Positions 36,366 to 45,597 of a stretch of DNA of 57,183 bases are shown in pieces (the first letter of the stretch is position 1; the number at the start of each line of letters is the position of its first letter). Below the pieces are notes generated by a model that was given only the letters and a program-made list of their open reading frames with translations, was not told the DNA's origin and did no database searches. Source of the stretch: an uncultured Pelagibacteraceae bacterium (lineage in GTDB: Bacteria > Pseudomonadota > Alphaproteobacteria > Pelagibacterales > Pelagibacteraceae); assembly GCA_902572005.1 (NCBI GenBank), contig CACGEC010000003.1, positions 1 to 57,183 on the forward strand, written 5' to 3'. Position numbers and translations under genes: made by a program.

Positions 36366-37259
36366 TTATATTTTTTTACCATTTAAAACTGACTTAACAG
36401 TTTCTCCCATTACAGATGGATTTTTAGATATTGTAACTCCACACTCTTTTAAAAGCTCAACTTTCTCTACAGCACTTTCACCATAAGCAGAAACAATAGC
36501 GCCAGCATGACCCATGACTCTTCCCTTTGGGGCTGTTAGTCCTGCAATGTAACCTATAATTGGTTTTTTCATATTTTCTTTTGCAAACTCCCCTGCTGCA
36601 ACTTCTTGTGGTCCACCAATCTCACCTATCATTAAAATTGCATCAGTTTCGTCATCTGTCTCAAATTTTTCAATTATATCTCTAAATGAACTTCCATTAA
36701 TCGGATCACCTCCAATTCCAACACTAGTCGAAATTCCAATACCTAAATTTTTCATTTGTTCAGCAGCCTCATAACCTAAAGTTCCCGATCTACTAATAAT
36801 TCCAACTTTTCCCTCTTTGTAAATGTGGCCAGGCATAATTCCTAACATTGATTTTCCTGGACTAATAATTCCTGCACAATTCGGTCCGACTAATGTCATT
36901 TTTTCACTTCTAGAATACCTTCTCATATATCTTTTTATTCTAATCATGTCATGAGATGGGATACCATCAACTATGGCTACACAAGTTTTTATACCCGCAT
37001 CTGCTGCTTCCATTGCTGAGTCAGCCGCAAAAGCCGGTGGTACAAATAATATTGAGGCTGTTGCTCCAGTATGTTTTACAGCATCTTTGACAGTGTTAAA
37101 CACAGGTCTATCTAAATGTTTTTGACCTCCTTTTCCAGGTGTCACACCACCAACAACATTAGATCCATATTTTATCATTTCTTCAGCATGAAAAGTTCCC
37201 ATCTTTCCAGTAAAGCCTTGAATTAAAATTTTTGTATTTTTTTCAATTATTACTGCCAT
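36366..37259 (-). CDS. mtkB: Malate--CoA ligase, alpha subunit
   Basis: A 297-residue ADP-forming acyl-CoA ligase alpha subunit. Family features are GFTGKMGTFH, GGVTPGKGGQKH (CoA site), GPNCAGIISPGKSMLG, and GHAGAIVSAYGES with the phosphorylated active-site His. It resembles succinyl-CoA synthetase alpha, but the stretch VDGIPSHDMIRIKRYMRRY matches malate thiokinase MtkB of serine-cycle methylotrophs (which has DGIPAQDMMRVKRYLRRY there). The mcl gene in the same operon uses malyl-CoA. Specificity is therefore inferred from sequence resemblance and context. Confidence 0.85.
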   Translation of the reverse strand: MAVIIEKNTKILIQGFTGKMGTFHAEEMIKYGSNVVGGVTPGKGGQKHLDRPVFNTVKDAVKHTGATASILFVPPAFAADSAMEAADAGIKTCVAIVDGIPSHDMIRIKRYMRRYSRSEKMTLVGPNCAGIISPGKSMLGIMPGHIYKEGKVGIISRSGTLGYEAAEQMKNLGIGISTSVGIGGDPINGSSFRDIIEKFETDDETDAILMIGEIGGPQEVAAGEFAKENMKKPIIGYIAGLTAPKGRVMGHAGAIVSAYGESAVEKVELLKECGVTISKNPSVMGETVKSVLNGKKI

Positions 37260-37260
37260 T

Positions 37261-38424
37261 TTATTTTTTTAATGCCGCAACCGCTTTATTAGCAGCATCC
37301 TCTAAAGTGTTTGCTTCAATATAATTTAACTTACTATCCCGAAGAATCTTATTTCCTTTTTCAACGTTTGTTCCAGCCAATCTTATCACTAATGGAACTT
37401 TAATTTCTATTTTCTCTAATGCTTGAACTATTCCCTCTGCAACCCAGTCACATCTATTAATTCCTGCAAAAATATTTACTAAAATTACCTTCACTTTCTT
37501 ATCCATCGTAATTAACTTAAAAGCTTTAACAATTTTTTCTGGTGTTGCTCCCCCACCTACATCAAGAAAATTAGCTGGTTCTCCGCCGGCTAATTTAATC
37601 ATATCCATAGATGCCATAGCTAATCCAGCTCCATTAATAATATTTCCAATATTACCGTCTAAGCTTACATAGTTTAGACCTCTATCAGATGCATAAACTT
37701 CTTTTTCATCTTCTTGAGTTTTATCTCTTAATTCAGATACTTTATCCCTTCTAAACATTGCATTGTTATCAAAGCTCATTTTGCAATCTAACGCTAAGAT
37801 TTGTTTTTGTTTAGAAATTACTAGTGGGTTAACCTCAACCATAGTAGCATCTAACTCACTAAAAGCTTTAGCACATCCAACAATAGTTTCTGAGGCTCTC
37901 CTTATTAATTCTGGTTCAATACCTAATCCAAATGCCAATTCCCTTGCTTGAAAGCTTTGTATCCCAACTGCAACTTCAATTTTAGATCTAATAATAGATT
38001 TTGGTTTTTCTTTAGCAATTTCCTCAACACTCATTCCACCTTCGGTCGAGGCAACAACCATTATGCTCTCTGAGCTTCTATCAAAAACTAATCCTAAATA
38101 TAATTCTTTCTCAATGTCAGTTGCTTCCTCGATATAAATTCTATTTACTATTTTTCCTTCAGGTCCAGTTTGGTTTGTAACCAATCTTTTTCCCAAAAGT
38201 TTATCGGTTGCTTGAGCAACTTCTAAGGGTGAGTTGCAAACTATCACTCCACCTGCTTTTCCTCTTGCGCCTGAATGGATTTGAGCCTTTACTACCCACT
38301 TCGATCCACCAATTTCTCTAGCTTTATTTTCTGCCGTCTCAGGACTATAAACAATTCCACCTCTTGGTATTGTTACACCAAAACTTGATAATATTTCTTT
38401 TGCTTGGTATTCGTGAATATCCAT
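37261..38424 (-). CDS. mtkA: Malate--CoA ligase, beta subunit
   Basis: A 387-residue ATP-grasp beta subunit. It opens MDIHEYQAKEILSSFGV, then VKAQIHSGARGKAGGV, LGKRLVTNQTGPEG and VEVNPLVIS, with GGEPANFLDVGGGATPEK near residue 285 as the nucleotide/phosphohistidine exchange loop. The pattern fits MtkA rather than SucC: the order and spacing match serine-cycle proteins, and IFAGINRCDWVAEGI is a close match. It makes malyl-CoA from malate, CoA and ATP with mtkB, which lies one base downstream. The product is the substrate of mcl. Confidence 0.86.
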   Translation of the reverse strand: MDIHEYQAKEILSSFGVTIPRGGIVYSPETAENKAREIGGSKWVVKAQIHSGARGKAGGVIVCNSPLEVAQATDKLLGKRLVTNQTGPEGKIVNRIYIEEATDIEKELYLGLVFDRSSESIMVVASTEGGMSVEEIAKEKPKSIIRSKIEVAVGIQSFQARELAFGLGIEPELIRRASETIVGCAKAFSELDATMVEVNPLVISKQKQILALDCKMSFDNNAMFRRDKVSELRDKTQEDEKEVYASDRGLNYVSLDGNIGNIINGAGLAMASMDMIKLAGGEPANFLDVGGGATPEKIVKAFKLITMDKKVKVILVNIFAGINRCDWVAEGIVQALEKIEIKVPLVIRLAGTNVEKGNKILRDSKLNYIEANTLEDAANKAVAALKK

Positions 38425-38426
38425 AT

Positions 38427-39365
38427 TTATTTATTATTAATTTGTTTATCTATATTTACAATATTCTCTGCCATTCTTGCTGATGCTGCATCAATCATTC
38501 TACCATCAAGTTGGGCAGCTCCTTTTCCAGCTTTAGCGGCTTTATCAAGTTCTTCTAAAATTCTTTTTGCTTTAGTCACTTCTGAAGATGGTGGGGAAAA
38601 AACTTTATTAGCTAATTCAATTTGAGAGGGATGGATTGCCCATTTACCTTCTATGCCTATAGCTGCTCCTCTTTTTGCTGCTGCAATATAAGCATCTGGA
38701 TCATTAAAATCACCAAAAGGGCCATCAATAGCTCTCAAGCCATATGCTCTACAAGTCATTACTAGTTGAGAAAGTCCATGATGCCATTGATCTCCAGGAT
38801 AATCAGGATTTAAACCTCCTATAACAACTGTCCTTGCTCTTAAACTTGCAGCATAATCGGCTACACCAAAATGTAGTGCTTCAAGTCTTTCGCTAGATTT
38901 AGCAATCTCTGTTATATTTGACATTCCAAGTGCAGTTTCAATTAAACACTCTATGCCTATCTTGTTTTTAATTTTTTTATTTATCTCAATTTGTGTTAAT
39001 AGACAATCAATCATATAAACATCACTCGCTGTGCCAGCTTTTGGTAAAAGAATTGTATCTAGTCTCTCTCCTACTTCTTCAACTATTTCAACTAAATCTC
39101 TATACATATAATGAGTATCGGGACTATTAATTCTTATTGAAATAGTTTTTCCTTTTTCTCTCCAATCAATATCTTTCAATGCTTTTATAACGTTTTGGCG
39201 AGCTGAAACTTTATCCATAGGAGAAACGGCATCTTCTAGATCTAAAAAAACATAATCAGCCTTTGAATTCAAAGCTTTTTCAAACATTTCTGGAGAAGAG
39301 CCAGGCACTGCTAGTTCACTTCTTTGTAATCTTGGCCTTGCGGGTTTATAATATTTAAAACTCAT
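38427..39365 (-). CDS. mcl: Malyl-CoA lyase
   Basis: A 312-residue HpcH/CitE-family aldolase. It cleaves malyl-CoA to glyoxylate and acetyl-CoA. Visible motifs are SELAVPGSSPEMFEKA, VFLDLEDAVSPMDK (Mg-site Asp/Glu), IRINSPDTHYMYRD, LIETALGMSNI, FGVADYAASLRA and GKWAIHPSQIELA; all match MclA of methylotrophs, including the DTHYMYRD motif that separates malyl-CoA lyases from citrate lyase beta. First gene of the unit that continues with mtkA, mtkB and ppc. Divergent from the DAO flavoprotein gene across a 132-base spacer. Confidence 0.9.
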   Translation of the reverse strand: MSFKYYKPARPRLQRSELAVPGSSPEMFEKALNSKADYVFLDLEDAVSPMDKVSARQNVIKALKDIDWREKGKTISIRINSPDTHYMYRDLVEIVEEVGERLDTILLPKAGTASDVYMIDCLLTQIEINKKIKNKIGIECLIETALGMSNITEIAKSSERLEALHFGVADYAASLRARTVVIGGLNPDYPGDQWHHGLSQLVMTCRAYGLRAIDGPFGDFNDPDAYIAAAKRGAAIGIEGKWAIHPSQIELANKVFSPPSSEVTKAKRILEELDKAAKAGKGAAQLDGRMIDAASARMAENIVNIDKQINNK

Positions 39366-39381
39366 TCAATATTATAAATTT

Positions 39382-39408
39382 TTGTTTAAATTCTTAAATT
39401 ACTATAAT
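39382..39408 (+). promoter_or_regulatory. Possible promoter of the DAO flavoprotein gene
   Basis: TATAAT at 39403-39408 follows TTGTTT at 39382-39387 with a 15-base spacer, about 90 bases before the ATG. The -10 is perfect, the -35 and its spacing are poor. The spacer is very AT-rich, so chance matches are likely. Confidence 0.3.
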
Positions 39409-39497
39409 TAACGTATTATTTATATATATAGTTTTTAGTAGTAAAAAATAAACTTTAAAAACTTTTTACCTTTTGTTACTGATTCCATTATTAGATT

Positions 39498-40826
39498 ATG
39501 TCAGGATTACCAAGTAAAGCAAAAGTAGTTATAATAGGTGGTGGTATCCACGGTTTAAGTACAGCTTGGAAATTATCAGAAACATATAAAAATCCTGGAG
39601 ACATAGTAGTTCTTGAAAAAAAAGATACAGCCGCAGGTGCAAGTGGAATAGCTTGTGGAGTTATAAGAAATAATTACTTTCAACCAGCCATGAGAGAATT
39701 AATGGCTCATTCAGTTTCGGTTTGGGAAAGTGACCCAAAAGCATTTAAATATAATGCAGTAGGTTATTTACAAATTTCACCAGAAGTTATGCATAAAGAT
39801 GTTGCTACAATTTATGAGCAGCAAAAAGCAATTGGGTATGACTCAGAATTTATTGAGGGTGAAAAAGATTGCATGAATTACATGAAAGGTATGTTTGATG
39901 ACTGGCAAGCACAAGGAATTACATCAGTGCTACATGAAAAAAAAGGTGGTTATGCTTTTAATAAAGACTCTATCAAAGCACTTGAAAATAAATCTACTTC
40001 AAATGGTGTTCAAGTTGTTAAAGGTGTAAAAGTTAATGGATTTAAAAGAGGTAGCAACAGTAAAGCTGTAACAGGTGTTGAGACAGATAAAGGTACAATA
40101 GACTGTGAACAGGTGGTTATTGGTGCAGGACCTTGGGCTAGAGATTTTTGGAATATGCTTGAACTACCAAAAACTGCCAACATAAAAGGCAAAGATGGCA
40201 AAATGCATACAACTGACATGTGGACATACTGGATGTTACAAGAAGGTGTAATTGGTGTCGAACCAGATTTTTTAAAAATGAACAATGGCAAAGCTCCACC
40301 AGTAATTCACGTTGATTCTACAGCACCATTATATTCTGACAAAACTAAAAAATTAATTACAGATAAAATATGGGGAATTTATTATAAACCTGATATCGAA
40401 GGATTAGGTGTTCAAGGCGGTACTTCACCTTACATAGTTGATAAACATTTTGATCAAGTTAATGTGGATCCTTATGGAATTGAATCTCCGGAGTATCAAA
40501 CAACTGAAGCATTTAATGACATGTGGTGTTCTGCTTTAGCCCATTGTCAGAAAAGGTTTGAAGGAAAATCAGATTTATACAGGAAAGGACCTTCAGGGGG
40601 CTTAGGATGTATGACACCAGACTCTTTCCCAATTTTTGATAGATTTTTAGAGAATGTTTATATGATTGCTGACGCTAACCACGGTTACAAAATGATTGGG
40701 GTTGGTGAATTAGTTGCAAAAGAAATTTTAGGACAAGAAAGTGACTTGTTGAAACCGTTTAGATTCAACCGATACGAGAAGGGTGAACTTCACCCTACTT
40801 CGAACAGTCCGTTTCCTTGGAGCTAG
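39498..40826 (+). CDS. DAO-family FAD oxidoreductase, MgdA/SoxB-like
   Basis: A 442-residue flavoprotein. The FAD loop is IIGGGIHGLSTAW (residues 12-24), followed by GASGIACGVIRNNYFQPA. The C-terminal part has GPSGGLGCMTPDSFPIFD and ADANHGYKMIGVGELVA. It resembles the beta subunit of N-methylglutamate dehydrogenase or sarcosine oxidase but lacks the SoxB N-terminus and carries no ARHD histidine. No partner subunits lie beside it. The position, 66 bases before the glutamine-synthetase paralog and mgsABC, makes it the best local candidate for N-methylglutamate or other N-methyl amino acid oxidation. Substrate unproven. Confidence 0.75.
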   Translation: MSGLPSKAKVVIIGGGIHGLSTAWKLSETYKNPGDIVVLEKKDTAAGASGIACGVIRNNYFQPAMRELMAHSVSVWESDPKAFKYNAVGYLQISPEVMHKDVATIYEQQKAIGYDSEFIEGEKDCMNYMKGMFDDWQAQGITSVLHEKKGGYAFNKDSIKALENKSTSNGVQVVKGVKVNGFKRGSNSKAVTGVETDKGTIDCEQVVIGAGPWARDFWNMLELPKTANIKGKDGKMHTTDMWTYWMLQEGVIGVEPDFLKMNNGKAPPVIHVDSTAPLYSDKTKKLITDKIWGIYYKPDIEGLGVQGGTSPYIVDKHFDQVNVDPYGIESPEYQTTEAFNDMWCSALAHCQKRFEGKSDLYRKGPSGGLGCMTPDSFPIFDRFLENVYMIADANHGYKMIGVGELVAKEILGQESDLLKPFRFNRYEKGELHPTSNSPFPWS

Positions 40827-40892
40827 TTGATCTAAGTAGACAGACGTTTTTTTTTCAGTTACCTTTTTGACTTAAACATTTAGAGGGGAAAC

Positions 40893-42362
40893 ATGACAGA
40901 TCTAGAAAAACACGTTAACCAACCTGGTAGAGCGAAGCTAGTTAAAAAAGTTAGAGATAAAATTAATGAGTTAGGAATAACTTACATTTATTTTCAATTT
41001 ATCTCAGTAACTGGAAGAGTTGTTGGTAAAGGAATACCAGCTGACCATTGGGAAAGAACTGCTGAAAAAGGATTTCAGTTAGTTTACGGAGCAACTGCAA
41101 ACTTATTTCTAGATAGACACAACAATTATATTGGATATGGACCTGAGGCTAAAGAGTTAGTTGGAATTCCTGATCCTGAAACTTTCGTTCAATTACCTTG
41201 GGATAAAAGAGTTGCAAGAGTTTTTTGCACTTGTTTCAGAAATAGAGAAGAAAGAGAGAATCCAGGTGGTCATTTAACTTCTGACTGTAGAGGAAATCTA
41301 AGAATTATTGCTGAAGAATTTAAGAAAAAACACGGTTACCAAATGAGAGTTGGTACTGAACCTGAAATGATGTGGTTAACTAAAAATGAAGATGGTACAC
41401 CAACAGGAAAAGGATTTTCAAAACCTTTTTGTTATCACATCGATCAGTTTGAATCACTAAGACCTGTTTTTATGAAAGTAATTGAATATGCAAACGCGAT
41501 GGGTCTTGATATGATTCAAGGTGATCATGAAGATGCACCTGGTCAATTAGAATTAAACTGGATGTATGATGATGTATTAAGAAATGCTGACAGGCTCTCA
41601 ACTTACAGACAAATTTGTGCTCAAGTAGCAAGAGAACATGGGTTAATTGCTTGTTTTATGACTAAACCGTTCATGGGAGTTTCTGCTAGTGGTTGTCATA
41701 CTAATCTATCTTTATGGAAAGGTGGAAAAGACGTTGTTAACAAATTGGGACATAAATCATTACCAGGCGTAGAAGAAGTGTTTACTTATGTTGAGGGTGG
41801 AACAAATACATTTATGCCAGACACTAAAGATATGCAGCTTCCTGGAAAAGTAGGACTAATGTCGATTGGTGGTATCATGAAACACTTGCCGGCTTTGACA
41901 GCTATTGGATCTTCGACTGTAAACTCTTACAGAAGATTATGGGATCAAGGTTTTTGGGCACCTGTTTATGCTGACTGGGGATATCAAAACAGAACTTGTG
42001 GATTAAGAGTTTCAGCACCAGGGAGATTTGAATACAGATCAGTTGACTCTATGCATAACCCTTATTTAATGGGTGCTGCTTTACTTAAAACAATGGATGA
42101 TGGTCTAACAAATAAAATTGATCCTGGAAAACCTGAATCAAGAAATATTTATGAGGCTCAAAAAGCTGGTAAAGAAGTTAAAAAATTACCTTTAAGTTTG
42201 GGTGAAGCGCTTGATAGACTAGCTGAAGATAAAACTGTTCAGTCGGCAATGCCAGATGAAATGTACAAGATATTTCATTGGTATAAAAATGATGAATGGG
42301 AAAAGTTTTTAGGAGCTACAACTCAATGGGATCTGGATACGTATCTAGATTGTCTACCATAG
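40893..42362 (+). CDS. Glutamine synthetase-family ligase (gmaS paralog)
   Basis: A 489-residue GS-type ligase. Family sites are visible: VGTEPEMMW (metal-site Glu), GDHEDAPGQLELNW, SGCHTNLSLW and a late SAPGRFEYRSVDSMHNPY. It joins glutamate to ammonia or an amine with ATP. It lacks two features I associate with gamma-glutamylmethylamide synthetase, EDANGQF and GNNRTH, and reads EDAPGQL and YQNRTC instead. The downstream mgsABC genes imply an amine substrate or an ordinary glutamine-synthetase function. An insertion of about 40 residues (KGGKDVVNKLGHKS and following) distinguishes it from GmaS. Good ribosome site (GAGGGG). Confidence 0.85.
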   Translation: MTDLEKHVNQPGRAKLVKKVRDKINELGITYIYFQFISVTGRVVGKGIPADHWERTAEKGFQLVYGATANLFLDRHNNYIGYGPEAKELVGIPDPETFVQLPWDKRVARVFCTCFRNREERENPGGHLTSDCRGNLRIIAEEFKKKHGYQMRVGTEPEMMWLTKNEDGTPTGKGFSKPFCYHIDQFESLRPVFMKVIEYANAMGLDMIQGDHEDAPGQLELNWMYDDVLRNADRLSTYRQICAQVAREHGLIACFMTKPFMGVSASGCHTNLSLWKGGKDVVNKLGHKSLPGVEEVFTYVEGGTNTFMPDTKDMQLPGKVGLMSIGGIMKHLPALTAIGSSTVNSYRRLWDQGFWAPVYADWGYQNRTCGLRVSAPGRFEYRSVDSMHNPYLMGAALLKTMDDGLTNKIDPGKPESRNIYEAQKAGKEVKKLPLSLGEALDRLAEDKTVQSAMPDEMYKIFHWYKNDEWEKFLGATTQWDLDTYLDCLP

Positions 42363-42393
42363 GAATTTAAAAAATATAGAGAGGCAAAAAATT

Positions 42394-43338
42394 ATGTGCG
42401 GAATAGCGGGATTAATTCACAGAGGTAAATCTTCAAAAGTAGGTCACGAATTACAAGGAATGTTACAAGCTCTAAAGCATAGAGGTGAAGATTCTACAGG
42501 TTATGCTTTATACGGTGACACTGAAGGTAAAAATTTCATCATGAGAATTAAAGTTGGAGAAAACGTTGGTGAAGGAAGTTCATCAATTGCAGAGGATATT
42601 TCTGTTTATGATGAAAGAAAAAAAATTGTTGATAGTTATTTATCTGAATTAGGAGCTAAAATTGTTAAAGAAGAAAGAACATTGCCCTACTCTTTAAGAT
42701 ATGAAATCGAATATAATAAAAAAGATTTGTTAGAATTTTCTCAAAAAATTGAGAGCATTCCTGGTGTTGAAATACTTTCTATGGGTAAATCTTTAGAAGT
42801 AATCAAGGATCTTGGTAATGCAAAAATGGTTTGCGATAGATATAATCTAGATAAAGTTGTTGGAACACATGCAATAGGTCATGCTAGAATGGCAACAGAG
42901 TCTGGGGTAGATATTAAATCTGCTCACCCATTTTGGGGTTATCCATTTAGTGATGTATCAGTTGTACACAACGGGCAATTAACTAATTATTGGAACAATA
43001 GAAGAGCTTTGGAAAATAAAGGGATGAGATTTATGTCCGAATGTGACTCAGAACTAATTGCCGTTTATATTGCTCAAAGAATGAGAGAAGGTGCAACCTT
43101 AGAGGAAGGTATGAAAGAATCTTTATCAGGTTTAGATGGAGTGTTTACATATTTCGTAGCAACCAAAGATTCGTTAGGCATGGCAAAAGATACTATGGCA
43201 GCAAAGCCTTTAGTTTTATACGAGTCAGATGATTTAGTAGCAATGGGATCTGAGGAAATAGCAATCAGATCAATTTTACCACAAGAGATTGATACATATG
43301 ATCCATTCGATGGGGAGGTAAAAGTATGGCAAATTTAA
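42394..43338 (+). CDS. mgsA: N-methylglutamate synthase subunit A, class II amidotransferase
   Basis: A 314-residue class II glutamine amidotransferase domain, equivalent to the N-terminal domain of glutamate synthase. Cys2 (MCGIAGL) is the N-terminal nucleophile once Met is removed. Other hallmark segments are LKHRGEDSTGYALYG, GHARMATESGVDIKSAHPF and VVHNGQLTNYW. With MgsB and MgsC it moves methylamine from gamma-glutamylmethylamide to form N-methylglutamate. The gene ends inside mgsB (thirteen-base overlap). Homologs are also called GlxB. Confidence 0.88.
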   Translation: MCGIAGLIHRGKSSKVGHELQGMLQALKHRGEDSTGYALYGDTEGKNFIMRIKVGENVGEGSSSIAEDISVYDERKKIVDSYLSELGAKIVKEERTLPYSLRYEIEYNKKDLLEFSQKIESIPGVEILSMGKSLEVIKDLGNAKMVCDRYNLDKVVGTHAIGHARMATESGVDIKSAHPFWGYPFSDVSVVHNGQLTNYWNNRRALENKGMRFMSECDSELIAVYIAQRMREGATLEEGMKESLSGLDGVFTYFVATKDSLGMAKDTMAAKPLVLYESDDLVAMGSEEIAIRSILPQEIDTYDPFDGEVKVWQI

Positions 43339-44180
43339 AAACTTCTGAGAAGAAAACAAAATCCCAAGCAATGGGTATGCATACTGAGGTTTTAACTGGA
43401 AGAACACAACAAAAATTTTTTAATCCTGATGAAGCTGAAAATTTTTATTATTTTGGAACTTATGATGTAGATTTTAACAAAAGAACAGATCTTGATGTTA
43501 AAGATATGACGGCAGCAGAAGCCAACAAGAAAATAGATGGTTTAATGAGTGAAGGTTACGGAACAATTGTTATTAAAAACCCTCAAGGTAAACATAGTCT
43601 TGGTGTGGGAATATTAAATAAATTGAATTTAATTTTTGAAGGTAGTTTAGGTTACTTTGGAATGGGATCATGTGATGGACCTATTGTAAGAATCAATGGA
43701 AGAGTTGGTTGGTCATGTGCTGAAAACCTAATGGCTGGAAAAGTAGTTATTGAGAAAAATGCTGGATCATGTTTTGGTGCTGCAATCAGAGGTGGAGATT
43801 TAATATGTAAAGGGAGTGTCGGTGCCAGAACTGGTATTGACATGAAAGGTGGAACCATAATTATTGGTGGTGATGCTGGTGCTTTTACAGGTTTTATGAT
43901 GCAAAGAGGAAGAATTATTATATTAGGTGATGTAGGAATAAATTTAGGTGACTCAATGTATGATGGGACAATTTTCGTAGGTGGAGAAATTGGCTCATAT
44001 GGTAGTGATGCAGTTGATTCTGAACTCACAAAAAGTGATCAAGATTGGTTAAGAAGAAAATTAAAAGTCGCCGAAATTGGTCAAAATTTTGATGTCAGTA
44101 AAATGAAAAAAATTGTAGCAGGTAAAAAACTTTGGAATTATGACAACTTGGAACCTACTGAGAAAAAAGGAGCAATCTAA
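43326..44180 (+). CDS. mgsB: N-methylglutamate synthase subunit B, GXGXG domain
   Basis: A 284-residue protein made mostly of a right-handed beta-helix of the glutamate synthase C-terminal (GXGXG) type. The repeated pattern is visible as RINGRVGWSCAENLMAGK, IEKNAGSCFGAAIRGGDL, CKGSVGARTGIDMKGGT, IGGDAGAFTGFMMQRG and ILGDVGINLGDSMYDG. It has no catalytic residues and acts as scaffold. The 13-base overlap with mgsA and one-base overlap with mgsC indicate a coupled complex. Homologs are called GlxC. Confidence 0.88.
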   Translation: MANLKTSEKKTKSQAMGMHTEVLTGRTQQKFFNPDEAENFYYFGTYDVDFNKRTDLDVKDMTAAEANKKIDGLMSEGYGTIVIKNPQGKHSLGVGILNKLNLIFEGSLGYFGMGSCDGPIVRINGRVGWSCAENLMAGKVVIEKNAGSCFGAAIRGGDLICKGSVGARTGIDMKGGTIIIGGDAGAFTGFMMQRGRIIILGDVGINLGDSMYDGTIFVGGEIGSYGSDAVDSELTKSDQDWLRRKLKVAEIGQNFDVSKMKKIVAGKKLWNYDNLEPTEKKGAI

Positions 44181-45589
44181 TGGCAAAAAGAAAAATTAAA
44201 AAGAAATCTAATGGCAAAGGTGTTGGTGGTAAAGCTGATGTGCATGCACATGAAGAAGGTAAAAGAAATAAAAGTTTATTAGGACACAACGCTATTTTTA
44301 CACCTGAAGTTATAGACGATATTCATATAAAATCACAATTAGGAAGATATAGAATGCGTGGAATGGCATTAATGAAAAAAATTCCTACATTTGATGATTT
44401 GGTTTTTTTACCAGGGACTCTTACTAGGTTTGTAATTGAAGGTTATAGAGAAAAGTGTGAAACTAAAACTGTAATTGGTCCAAGATGTGAAAATCCAATT
44501 GAATTAGATATACCTGTTTACATAACTGGAATGAGTTTTGGAGCTTTATCTTATGAAGCAAAAACTGCTTTAGCTAGAGGAGCTACTATGGCTGGAAGTG
44601 CTACATGTTCAGGTGAAGGTGGAATGATACCTGATGAAAGAAGATATTCTGAAAAATGGTATTATCAATGTATTCAATCTAGATATGGTTTTAATCCTCA
44701 TCACGCACAGTTAGCTGATGGAATTGAAGTATTTATAGGACAGGGACAAAAAGTTGGAATGGGTGGTCATTTAATGGGACAAAAAGTAACTGACCAAGTT
44801 GCTGAAATGAGATCTTTACCATCAGGTATTGATCAAAGATCTCCTGCTAGACACCCAGACTGGTTAGGTCCAGATGATTTGGCTCTTAAAGTTGAAGAGT
44901 TAAGACAATTAACAAAAAACAAAGTTCCAATTCAATTAAAGTTAGGTGCTTCAAAAGTTTATGATGATGTGCGTATGGCTGCTAAATGTGATCCAGACTC
45001 CATTTATCTAGACGGTATGGAAGGATCAACTGGAGCAGGACCTCATATCGCTGCAGCTAACACAGGAATTCCAGGAATTGCTGCAATTAGAGAAGCTAGA
45101 AGAGCGATCGATGATGTTGGTAAAACTGGAAAAGTAACTTTAATTTACGCTGGCGGTGTCAGAGATGGTGCAGATATGGCAAAAGCTTTAGCATTAGGTG
45201 CTGACGCAATTGCAATTGGTACTGGATCAATGATTGCATTAAATTGTAACAAAGATATTCCTGAAGCAAATTTTGAAAAAGAAATGGGAGTTAAAGCTGG
45301 TGAATGTTATCATTGTCATACGGGAAGATGTCCAGTTGGTGTTGCAACACAGGATCCAAAATTAAGAGCAAGATTAAACCCGGACGATGCTGCACTAAGA
45401 GTATACAATTACTTACATTCTATGACCTTAGAAGCACAACTTTTAGCAAGAGCATGTGGTAAAACAAATATTCACTCTTTAGAGCCTGAAGATTTAGCTG
45501 CATTAACGTCTGAAGCTTCTGCTTTAGCTAAAGTTCCTTTAGCGGGAACTAATTACACAGTTGGTGTAGATAACTTTCATAAAATATAG
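44180..45589 (+). CDS. mgsC: N-methylglutamate synthase subunit C, FMN-binding
   Basis: A 469-residue FMN-binding glutamate synthase-type domain. The iron-sulfur cluster cysteines are C376, C379 and C384 (CYHCHTGRCPVG). FMN and substrate loops are MSFGALSYEAKTAL, GEGGMIPDER, LKLGASKVYDDVR, and AIGTGSMIALNC. The first forty residues are unusual: MAKRKIKKKSNGKGVGGKAD is Lys/Gly-rich and unlikely to fold. The same kind of Lys-rich start appears in the next gene. Homologs are called GlxD. It completes mgsABC. Confidence 0.9.
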   Translation: MAKRKIKKKSNGKGVGGKADVHAHEEGKRNKSLLGHNAIFTPEVIDDIHIKSQLGRYRMRGMALMKKIPTFDDLVFLPGTLTRFVIEGYREKCETKTVIGPRCENPIELDIPVYITGMSFGALSYEAKTALARGATMAGSATCSGEGGMIPDERRYSEKWYYQCIQSRYGFNPHHAQLADGIEVFIGQGQKVGMGGHLMGQKVTDQVAEMRSLPSGIDQRSPARHPDWLGPDDLALKVEELRQLTKNKVPIQLKLGASKVYDDVRMAAKCDPDSIYLDGMEGSTGAGPHIAAANTGIPGIAAIREARRAIDDVGKTGKVTLIYAGGVRDGADMAKALALGADAIAIGTGSMIALNCNKDIPEANFEKEMGVKAGECYHCHTGRCPVGVATQDPKLRARLNPDDAALRVYNYLHSMTLEAQLLARACGKTNIHSLEPEDLAALTSEASALAKVPLAGTNYTVGVDNFHKI

Positions 45590-45597
45590 AAATTACA

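Noticed and set aside
43652..44029. Long minus-strand frame over mgsB
   Set aside because: Pro/Ile-rich shadow of the glycine-rich repeat, without start context or homologous look.
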